Assembly (NCBI GenBank): GCA_013003415.1
Contig: JABDJR010000169.1
Coordinates: 1 to 7,269 of the forward strand
Reading direction: 5' to 3'
Source of the DNA: Candidatus Eiseniibacteriota bacterium
GTDB taxonomy: Bacteria; Eisenbacteria; RBG-16-71-46; JABDJR01
Length of the DNA stretch: 7,269 bases
The notes beneath the pieces were generated by a model. That model had not been told where the DNA came from, ran no database searches, and saw only the letters and a program-made list of their open reading frames with translations. Made by a program: the position numbers and the translations under genes. Positions 1-5,293 of the stretch are shown here, in pieces. Numbering within the stretch: position 1 is the stretch's first letter; each line of letters starts with the position of its first letter.

Positions 1-293
1 GTGTAGGGAGACTCGGTTTTTGTCTCGACCCACAAATAGATGGCGGCCATAGAAAAAGCCACCGCACCCAGCATTTGAAATACGGTGACAAAAGGTACGT
101 GCTGAAAAAAGATTGTGAAGCCCAACATATACACCGCGTTTACTGCCACTGCGATGCTGACAAGCGGGCGCGCCACCCGGCGGACCAAAACTTCCTCGGT
201 GACAAACACGAGAATGTAGTTGAAGAAGGCAATGCCGTATAAAACGGGAAGCAAGTGCAAGAGAGTGTTGAGAAGAATCTTGGTATCGATCAT
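1..293 (-). CDS. N-terminal part of a CcsA/HemX-like multi-pass membrane protein (cut by the window edge)
   Basis: The first 97 residues are visible, starting at ATG 293-291 (M-I-D-T-K-I-L-L) and running off the left edge without a stop. Three hydrophobic stretches can be seen at about residues 7-31, 43-63 and 67-88. A short basic loop (VLVRRVAR) separates the first two, and the third is followed by a charged exit (LWVETKTE). This helix-loop pattern, including the V-P-x-V-T-x-F-x-M stretch before the third helix, resembles the N-terminus of the CcsA/ResC/HemX family. Those are inner-membrane proteins of system II cytochrome c maturation or of heme-gene operons. The start overlaps the deoA stop as ATGA, so translation is probably coupled, and no strong ribosome site is visible. 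Lying downstream of hemE fits a heme or cytochrome c role. The conserved tryptophan-rich heme-handling region would lie outside the window, so the family call is moderate. Confidence 0.55.
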   Translation of the reverse strand, partial: MIDTKILLNTLLHLLPVLYGIAFFNYILVFVTEEVLVRRVARPLVSIAVAVNAVYMLGFTIFFQHVPFVTVFQMLGAVAFSMAAIYLWVETKTESPY

Positions 294-1648
294 GTGCTCT
301 GACTATCCCAGGTCTTGGCTCCAAGCCACGGCTCGTAACCGTCGGCGGTCACGAGATAGCGAACGAGCTTTTCCTCCGGGGGAGCTTCCGACCCGGTTTT
401 GATCGCACCTTCCACACGAGCCGAGGCCTGCTTGGCCGTTTCCTCATCTTTAGCAAGCACCGTAGCCAGACTTTCTCCGGCCTCACAGGACTCACCAACT
501 TTGCGATGAAGCCGAACCCCAACCCCAGGATGGATCGAGTCTTCAGCTTTTTGACGACCTCCGCCTAGAGCCACCACAGCCTCTCCAACACCAAAGGGAT
601 CGATGTCGGTGACAAAACCAGCGTTGGCGGCCAGGACGTCTTTGTGAACCGGAGCTCCTGGGAGCGTATTGGGATTCTCTACCATCGAGACGTCGCCCCC
701 TTGAAGCTTAACCATCGAGACAAAAGCGTTCCACCCTTCCCCACTCTGCAAAGCCTTCTGAAATAGGGCCTCGCTTTCTTCCCAGGTTGCGGCTTTATCG
801 GCAAGGCAGATCATGGCCTGGCCCAAGGTAGAGACAAGCTCCATGGTGTCGGTGGGGCCATTCCCCTTGAGACAAGCAATAGCAACCTCAACCTCAAGCG
901 CATTCCCGATTGCGTTTCCAAGAGGCGTGTCCATATTAGTAATGAACGCCCGAACGTTTTTGCCCATCAAGTTTCCAACCCGGGTGAGTTCCTGAGCCAA
1001 GGCTAGGGCATCTTCTTCGTTTTTCATAAACGCCCCGCGACCACACTTCACGTCGAGGACCAAGCCATCGATCCCCTCGGCAACTTTCTTCGAGAGAATG
1101 CTGCTCACGATGAGCGGAATGGATTCCACCGTCCCGGTGACATCGCGAAGGGCATACATTTTCTTGTCGGCAGGAGCTAGCTGCGCGGTTTGACCGCCCA
1201 TGGCAAAACCCACCTCGGTCAAAACACTTCTGAATTCGTCCGGCTCCAAGCCGGTCCGCAAACCCTTAATGCTCTCGAGCTTGTCGAGGGTTCCCCCGGT
1301 GTGGCCCAATCCCCGTCCGGAGATCATGGGAACAAAAACCCCGGCTGCGGCAACGAGTGGAGCAAGGGGCAAAGAAACCAGATCCCCAACGCCGCCAGTG
1401 GAATGCTTGTCGACCTTCTTGCCCGGAAGCTCGGGGAAAGCGAGAACATCACCGCTCTCAACCATGAGTCGCGTGAGAGTCGCGGTTTCCGCCGCGCTCA
1501 TGCCGTGAAGGAAAACGGCCATGAGCCACGCGCTCATTTGGTAATCCGCAACATCTCCCCGAACATACCCCTCAACAAGGAACTGCAACTCAGCCTCTGA
1601 GTGCTCTCCCCTATCTCTTTTCTTTGCGATGACTTCACGAACGTTCAT
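290..1648 (-). CDS. deoA: Thymidine (pyrimidine-nucleoside) phosphorylase
   Basis: 452 residues; the family usually has 430-450. The enzyme phosphorolyses thymidine and related nucleosides to the free base and (deoxy)ribose 1-phosphate in cytosolic salvage. The phosphate-binding KHSTGGVGD lies at residues 81-89. The family signature SGRGLGHTGGTLDKLE is at 110-125. The base-binding segment ALRDVTGTVESIPL follows, then SSILSKK; R168, S183 and K187 align with E. coli DeoA R171, S186 and K190. The last ~100 residues form the usual C-terminal alpha/beta domain (HRKVGESCEAGESLA). Residue 108 is Met, as in thymidine phosphorylases, where bacterial Pdp enzymes have Lys, so deoA is preferred over pdp. 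The ATG at 1648 is preceded by GGAGG (1657-1661 on the complement) at 8-nt spacing, inside the end of hemE. Only 3 nt separate it from hemE, so it is the second gene of that operon. Confidence 0.93.
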   Translation of the reverse strand: MNVREVIAKKRDRGEHSEAELQFLVEGYVRGDVADYQMSAWLMAVFLHGMSAAETATLTRLMVESGDVLAFPELPGKKVDKHSTGGVGDLVSLPLAPLVAAAGVFVPMISGRGLGHTGGTLDKLESIKGLRTGLEPDEFRSVLTEVGFAMGGQTAQLAPADKKMYALRDVTGTVESIPLIVSSILSKKVAEGIDGLVLDVKCGRGAFMKNEEDALALAQELTRVGNLMGKNVRAFITNMDTPLGNAIGNALEVEVAIACLKGNGPTDTMELVSTLGQAMICLADKAATWEESEALFQKALQSGEGWNAFVSMVKLQGGDVSMVENPNTLPGAPVHKDVLAANAGFVTDIDPFGVGEAVVALGGGRQKAEDSIHPGVGVRLHRKVGESCEAGESLATVLAKDEETAKQASARVEGAIKTGSEAPPEEKLVRYLVTADGYEPWLGAKTWDSQST

Positions 1649-1651
1649 GGA

Positions 1652-2749
1652 TTAAGCCTCCGCCGCCTTGCTCGACCGAAGACGACGCCCTTCGTCGTGA
1701 ACGAACGTCACCAAGGTCTCAACCGCTTCGACCGGAGTGTGTCTTGAGATTCCATGACCAAGATTGAAAATGTGCCCCTGTCCCGGTTTGATTTGTTGGA
1801 GGATTCTGGCGGCTTGATCTTGAATGATGCTTGGAGGCGCGAACAAAACCGAGGGATCGAGGTTTCCTTGCACAACACGTCCCTCCGATAGTCGGGGCAG
1901 GGCCTGCTCAATTTCCAGGCGCCAATCGAGGCCGATGACATCGGCTCCCGTTTGATCCATGAGCTCTAAAAGACCGCCCGTGCCATTCCCATAAAGAATG
2001 AAGGGAACCCCGGGAGATTTGACACGCTTGATAAGCGATTGCACATGCGGAAAAACGAACTCTTTGTAGTCGGTGGGAGAAAGCAAACCCGCCCAAGTGT
2101 CGAAGAGCTGCACGGCTTGAGCGCCGGCCTCAATCTGGGCCAAGAGATAGTCTCCAACCACAAGGCTCAGCTTTTCCATGAGGGCGTGAAAAGCAATCGA
2201 GTCTTGGAACATAAGGCTCTTCAAAGCGGCAAAGTCTTTGGAAGCCCCACCTTCAACCATATAGGCGGCCATGGTAAAGGGCGCGCCGGCAAAGCCAATA
2301 AGAGCAACCGAAGGAGGCAGTTCCCGGCGGAGATTCTTCACCGTCTGAAGCACAAAGCCCATGGTGTTTGTGGGATCGGGTCGACCCAAAGCCTTGATCG
2401 CTTCTTCGCTTCGAACCGGGTTCTGAATAACCGGGCCCGGATTGAAGGCCACCTCAACCCCCATGGCTTCCACCGGAACCATGATGTCTGAGAATAGGAT
2501 GGACGCATCGAGACCAAAGCGACGGATGGGTTGCAGGGTTACTTCCGTGGCAAGATCCGGAGTATGGCAAAGGGTCAGGAAGTCCACATCCTTGCGAACG
2601 CGCCTGTACTCGGGCAGATAGCGCCCGGCCTGTCGCATGATCCAAATTGGAGTCGTCTCAACCGCCTCACCCCGACAAGCTCGAAGAAACAAGGGATCGA
2701 GATGGTCGGAGGGTTGGGCTAAGGATGATGGTTCACTCACATCGTTCAT
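1652..2749 (-). CDS. hemE: Uroporphyrinogen decarboxylase
   Basis: 365 residues. The enzyme removes four carboxyl groups from uroporphyrinogen III to give coproporphyrinogen III in cytosolic heme synthesis. From the chosen start, signature 1 (PIWIMRQAGRYLPEY) is at residues 34-48 with the substrate-binding R39 and R43. The catalytic Asp is D88 in LFSDIM. Signature 2 (GFAGAPFTMAAYMVEGG) runs from 152 to 168 with Y163. QGNLDP is at 294-299, and H332 lies in the C-terminal GHGI motif. All expected catalytic residues are present. The frame extends upstream to a GTG at 2776, but ATG 2749 has AGGA 7 nt before it and gives a length nearer the family norm, so it was chosen. The sequence before the GTG has no good ribosome site. 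The gene leads the minus-strand operon hemE-deoA-ccsA-like and is divergent from mazG. Confidence 0.95.
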   Translation of the reverse strand: MNDVSEPSSLAQPSDHLDPLFLRACRGEAVETTPIWIMRQAGRYLPEYRRVRKDVDFLTLCHTPDLATEVTLQPIRRFGLDASILFSDIMVPVEAMGVEVAFNPGPVIQNPVRSEEAIKALGRPDPTNTMGFVLQTVKNLRRELPPSVALIGFAGAPFTMAAYMVEGGASKDFAALKSLMFQDSIAFHALMEKLSLVVGDYLLAQIEAGAQAVQLFDTWAGLLSPTDYKEFVFPHVQSLIKRVKSPGVPFILYGNGTGGLLELMDQTGADVIGLDWRLEIEQALPRLSEGRVVQGNLDPSVLFAPPSIIQDQAARILQQIKPGQGHIFNLGHGISRHTPVEAVETLVTFVHDEGRRLRSSKAAEA

Positions 2750-2789
2750 TCTAATTTCCTCATCTTCGAAACGCACCCCAAAGGGATTA

Positions 2790-2815
2790 GGGTAGCATGG
2801 CTTAATGCCCTACCC
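2790..2815. promoter_or_regulatory. Inverted repeat in the hemE/mazG divergent spacer
   Basis: GGGTAG (2790-2795) and CTACCC (2810-2815) form 6-bp arms. A further GGC/GCC pair (2799-2801 and 2807-2809) sits around a TTAAT loop, with CAT bulged on one side. It is in the middle of the 91-nt spacer between two divergent starts, where both promoters must lie, so it could be an operator or a leader hairpin. Six-base arms are common by chance, so this rests mainly on position. Confidence 0.25.
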
Positions 2816-2840
2816 AATTGTCCTGTGATATTTTAGCTTG

Positions 2841-3680
2841 ATGCAAGATTCAAATCCCCCACAAGAAAAAGAACACCGAATTCGCTCCCAAGCCCACCCC
2901 CTCCTCAAGGTCCTGGAAATGGTTCGCGTCTTGCGAGCCCCCGACGGATGCCCTTGGGATCGGGAACAAACCCCCAAATCCCTGACTCCCTACCTTCAGG
3001 AAGAAGTCTTTGAGGTCATCGAGAGCCTCCAAAGTCAAGATGCAGAAGGTTTTCAGGAAGAGCTCGGCGATTTGCTGTTTTTGGTTCTGTTTGTGGGTGA
3101 GGCCAGTGAAGACCAAAACTTGGGAAGTCTGGAAAAGGTCTGCAACCGGGTGGTCGAGAAGCTCATCTCCCGGCATCCTCACGTTTTCGCTTCAACCGAA
3201 GAGCTGGGTGAATCGGGTGCCATTCGACAGTGGGAGGAAATCAAACAAAAGGAAAAGGAGGTCGATGGTGCTGAGCCGCCGTCCTCGCTGGGAGAACGCC
3301 CCAAAGGTTTACCCGCTCTCACCACTGCGTTTCGGATTTCAGAAAAAGCAGGAGCGGTTGGGTTCCAGTGGCCCACCACCGACCAGGCCTGGGAGAAAGT
3401 CAAAGAGGAGCACGAGGAATTGGAACAAGCTCTCAAAGAAAACAACCGGGAGCGGATTGAAGAGGAAATTGGGGACTTGCTCTATTCGGTAGCCAATCTT
3501 GCCCGTTACCTTCAAGTCGATCCCGAGGCTTCTCTTCGCGCCACCACACGAAAATTCATGAACCGATTCTTCTACGTAGAAAAAAAGCTCCGAGACCTGG
3601 GCAAGACCCCCAGTCAATCGGAGCTTTCAGAGATGTCGGTTCTTTGGGAAGAAGCCAAGAGCGCCCTCAAAGAGGACTAG
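2841..3680 (+). CDS. mazG: Nucleoside triphosphate pyrophosphohydrolase MazG
   Basis: 279 residues with two tandem MazG domains, as in E. coli MazG (263 residues). The enzyme hydrolyses (d)NTPs to NMP and pyrophosphate, clearing abnormal nucleotides and, in E. coli, affecting ppGpp levels. Domain 1 has CPWDREQT (37-44) and the metal-binding EExxE (E54, E55, E58) followed by ExxD (E74, D77). The conserved RHPHVF (111-116) lies in the linker region. Domain 2 has GFQWP (164-168), then EExxE (E179, E180, E183) and ExxD (E199, D202). Both metal sites look intact. The start is ATG 2841; an in-frame TTG lies directly before it. No Shine-Dalgarno site is visible, and a TG-extended -10-like element (TGTGATATT, 2824-2832) sits so close that the message may be almost leaderless. 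The gene stands alone on the plus strand, with its stop 12 nt from the converging regulator gene. Confidence 0.93.
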   Translation: MQDSNPPQEKEHRIRSQAHPLLKVLEMVRVLRAPDGCPWDREQTPKSLTPYLQEEVFEVIESLQSQDAEGFQEELGDLLFLVLFVGEASEDQNLGSLEKVCNRVVEKLISRHPHVFASTEELGESGAIRQWEEIKQKEKEVDGAEPPSSLGERPKGLPALTTAFRISEKAGAVGFQWPTTDQAWEKVKEEHEELEQALKENNRERIEEEIGDLLYSVANLARYLQVDPEASLRATTRKFMNRFFYVEKKLRDLGKTPSQSELSEMSVLWEEAKSALKED

Positions 3681-3692
3681 CTTTCAAGCAAC

Positions 3693-4289
3693 CTAGCTTC
3701 TCTTGCCCGTCGTTCCGGAGGAACTCCCGGACTTTCTTACCCGCTTGGTAGAAACCAAGAGAATCTGCGCGGTGTCCGTTCCCATGTTTTGAAAACCATG
3801 AGGTTGGTCCGACGGATAGTGAATGGCATCGCCGGAAACCAGGACATGGGATTTGTCCCCAACCTGAAATTTCACTTCGCCGCCCAAGAGGTAAGCGCCC
3901 TCTTCTCCAGGATGAGAGCCGTATAGGTATTCTTTTGCATCTCCGGCTTCGAGGGTTAGAACGTAGGCATTCAGCCGCCCCCCCGGGATTCCCGGAGTAA
4001 GGAATTCTCCAGCCGCCTTGGTGGTCTCTTTGGGCAAGCTTCGGCGCTCATCCCGTCGAACCATGGCAATTTCGCTGAGCTGCTCTTCCTCTAGGAAGTA
4101 GGAAGGTTCCTTGCCGAGCGCTTTGGCAATACGAACCAGCGCCCCAATGGTAGGAGAGGTTTTTCCTCGTTCAATTTCAGAAATATGCGTCGCGGAGAAA
4201 CCGGACGTTTTTTCTAGTTCTTTTAAGGTGAGGCGACGTTGTTTCCGGACAACCCGGATCCGTTCGCCTAGATCTGTTTTTGAAAGCAT
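3693..4289 (-). CDS. XRE-family regulator with C-terminal cupin domain (paralogue 1)
   Basis: 198 residues. An HTH of the lambda-Cro/XRE type occupies about residues 7-61 (LGERIRVVRKQRRLTLKELE, then the recognition region SATHISEIERGKTSP at 32-46). A cupin_2 barrel follows at about 105-172, with HPGEEGAYLLGGEVKF (126-141) and GDAIHYPSDQPHGFQN (153-168). The cupin keeps candidate metal ligands: H126 and E129/E130 in motif 1, H164 in motif 2. This is the architecture of PuuR/SutR-like one-component regulators, which sense a small metabolite and act on nearby or metabolic promoters; the ligand cannot be inferred here. The C-terminus is a Ser/Gly/basic tail (KSGSSSGTTGKRS). The frame can be opened at GTG 4298, but ATG 4289 has AGGG 8 nt upstream and is preferred. 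It lies 37 nt downstream of a paralogue on the same strand and is probably co-transcribed with it. Confidence 0.85.
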   Translation of the reverse strand: MLSKTDLGERIRVVRKQRRLTLKELEKTSGFSATHISEIERGKTSPTIGALVRIAKALGKEPSYFLEEEQLSEIAMVRRDERRSLPKETTKAAGEFLTPGIPGGRLNAYVLTLEAGDAKEYLYGSHPGEEGAYLLGGEVKFQVGDKSHVLVSGDAIHYPSDQPHGFQNMGTDTAQILLVSTKRVRKSGSSSGTTGKRS

Positions 4290-4311
4290 GGTGCACACCC
4301 TGACTCAAAAA

Positions 4312-4332
4312 CTCTAGATGGTGTAACTAGAG
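4312..4332. repeat. Inverted repeat between the two regulator genes
   Basis: CTCTAG (4312-4317), a 9-nt centre, then CTAGAG (4327-4332). The right arm includes the stop codon of the upstream regulator (4327-4329). It lies about 23-43 nt upstream of the ATG of the downstream paralogue. It could be an internal operator or a processing hairpin. There is no U-tract, so it is not a convincing terminator, and arms of this size are frequent by chance. Confidence 0.22.
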
Positions 4333-4896
4333 CGTATACCGTGGCCAATCCGCCCAAAAAATTCGGCTTTCGCTGTCGGAAAGATTCAGAATTTTGAGCG
4401 GCATCGATGATTTGAAATGAATACTGTCCCCTTTACGTAAAAGGAACTTCTCTTCGGACAATTCCACTTCAATGATCCCTGAAATAACATGCATGAACTT
4501 GTCGCCGGGCCGTGGAGTCCGCACAAGCGGTTTCTTCATATCCGCTTCGAGCACCAAGACAAAAAGCGAGAGTTCAGCGTAGGGATTCTCGCTGGTTAAG
4601 ATTTCCCACCGAGCATTTTCGTTGGGGCCAATCAGAACCACACGTTCATCACCACGAGTGATAGATACGGTTTCTCCAACCGGGATATCTACTAGGAAAG
4701 ATGGGTTTACATCGAGGGCATCGGCGATCTTGCCGAGGGCACCCACGGTTGGACTGGTTTTCCCACGCTCAACCTCTGAGACGTGAGTCGCCGAGACTCC
4801 AACTTTGGACTCGATGTCCTTTAGGGTGTAGCCCTGGGCTAGGCGCAGTTGTTTTATGCGACGACCCAATTCTACGTTGTCGGCCGGGGCTTGCAC
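4327..4896 (-). CDS. XRE-family regulator with C-terminal cupin domain (paralogue 2)
   Basis: 189 residues. The XRE HTH spans about residues 9-65 (ELGRRIKQLRLAQGYTLKDI, recognition region SATHVSEVERGKTSP at 35-49). A cupin-like barrel follows at about 109-180 (RPGDKFMHVISGIIEVEL, then KGDSIHFKSSMPLKILNLSD). The usual metal-binding His and Glu positions appear lost: motif 1 reads R-T-P-R-P-G-D-K, and motif 2 has L where P-H is expected. The barrel may therefore bind ligand without metal, or serve for dimerisation. The start is GTG 4896, supported by AAGGAG on the complement at 8-nt spacing. A sigma70-like promoter lies about 65 nt further upstream. It is the first gene of a two-regulator unit, and autoregulation is likely by analogy with such regulators. 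The target genes are not evident from the neighbours. Confidence 0.85.
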   Translation of the reverse strand: MQAPADNVELGRRIKQLRLAQGYTLKDIESKVGVSATHVSEVERGKTSPTVGALGKIADALDVNPSFLVDIPVGETVSITRGDERVVLIGPNENARWEILTSENPYAELSLFVLVLEADMKKPLVRTPRPGDKFMHVISGIIEVELSEEKFLLRKGDSIHFKSSMPLKILNLSDSESRIFWADWPRYTL

Positions 4897-4899
4897 GGG

Positions 4900-4929
4900 T
4901 CTGTCTCCTTAATGTTGCAGTAGGACAGA
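4900..4929 (-). promoter_or_regulatory. Possible leader hairpin holding the ribosome site of the first XRE-cupin gene
   Basis: On the transcribed strand, TCTGTC (complement of 4924-4929) can pair with GACAGA (complement of 4900-4905). The 18-nt loop contains most of the AAGGAG ribosome site. Such a fold could tune translation. A 6-bp stem with a large loop is weak, so this is only a candidate. Confidence 0.18.
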
Positions 4930-4930
4930 G

Positions 4931-4944
4931 ATCACAGGCGTGAT
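4931..4944. promoter_or_regulatory. Palindrome ATCAC-N4-GTGAT in the leader of the XRE-cupin pair, candidate operator
   Basis: A perfect 5-4-5 inverted repeat (ATCAC AGGC GTGAT) lies between the predicted transcription start near 4961 and the GTG start at 4896. XRE-family dimers usually bind short dyads of this size near their own promoter, so autoregulation is a reasonable inference. A second small dyad, CTCC-N4-GGAG (4948-4959), lies beside it. Both could equally be RNA hairpins in the leader. Confidence 0.35.
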
Positions 4945-4967
4945 GGACTCCCCCTGGAGAACTGTAA

Positions 4968-4996
4968 AGTCTAGGTTAAGTTTTATCGCCTGTCAA
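4968..4996 (-). promoter_or_regulatory. Sigma70-like promoter for the XRE-cupin gene pair
   Basis: Read on the complement, a perfect -35 TTGACA (4996-4991) is followed by a 17-nt spacer (4990-4974) and the -10 TAGACT (4973-4968, 4 of 6 matches). A start near 4961 would give a leader of about 65 nt before GTG 4896. This is the clearest promoter in the window. The -35 overlaps the last codons of the possible small reading frame at 4983-5216. Confidence 0.6.
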
Positions 4997-5216
4997 CGTC
5001 AAAGCGGAATTCCTGGGGATTGGCGAAATCCCAGCGAATTCTGCCTAAATATTTTTCTGCCTTCGCTTTAGCGGAATCCGCCGTAACGAATGAGCGCAGA
5101 TATACTTGCCACACTTCCCAACCCATGAACCAAGTGTGGTTATCGCATACCCAGAGGCACGTTGTAAAGGAAATCCTCCGAAATGCTGGATTCTCGCCAG
5201 AAAATCTGAATTTCAA
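4983..5216 (-). CDS. Possible small protein of 77 residues, unknown function
   Basis: I do not recognise this frame. It lies in the otherwise gene-free stretch 4897-5293. The TTG start at 5216 has GAGGA 9 nt upstream on the complement. An inner ATG at 5126 would give 47 residues but has no ribosome site. The middle is aromatic, with four of the five Trp residues between residues 22 and 36. The last 40 residues (YLRSFVTADSAKAKAEKYLG onward) look like a normal charged, partly helical soluble protein, ending in FDVDRR. It shows two Cys (residues 20 and 24) and no signal peptide. It could be a genuine small gene upstream of the regulator pair, a remnant of a larger gene, or chance. Against it are the overlap of its 3' end with a good promoter -35 and a competing open frame on the other strand. 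Confidence 0.3.
   Translation of the reverse strand: MKFRFSGENPAFRRISFTTCLWVCDNHTWFMGWEVWQVYLRSFVTADSAKAKAEKYLGRIRWDFANPQEFRFDVDRR
5109..5139. repeat. Inverted repeat with 8-bp arms in the 4.9-5.3 kb spacer
   Basis: CCACACTT (5109-5116) and AAGTGTGG (5132-5139) are exact reverse complements around a 15-nt centre. No T-run follows on either strand, so it is not an intrinsic terminator. It may be a binding site in the spacer between the minus-strand regulators and the plus-strand 3D gene. It also falls inside the possible small frame. One or two such repeats are expected by chance in a window of this length. Confidence 0.35.
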
Positions 5217-5293
5217 TAAATGGAGTCCTCAAAAATCCCGAAACCAGTTAGGGTTCCGCACAAGGAAGCAGAAAACCGTTGGGGTTCCAAGAA

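Noticed and set aside
1190..1600. Plus-strand open frame of 136 codons
   Set aside because: It lies wholly antisense to deoA, whose motifs are intact, and has no recognisable domain; it is a coding shadow.
1620..1629. Further match to the TTCTTTGCG repeat
   Set aside because: It falls within the deoA codons for I-A-K-K, a conserved part of the protein, so the match is coincidental.
2750..2776. Upstream GTG start for hemE, adding nine residues
   Set aside because: No good ribosome site precedes it, whereas ATG 2749 has AGGA at 7 nt. Part of the added segment is itself that ribosome site.
5150..5293. Promoter for the 3D gene
   Set aside because: The best pairs (TTCTCG with AATAAA, TTGTAA with TGGATT) have poor hexamers or spacing; none is convincing.
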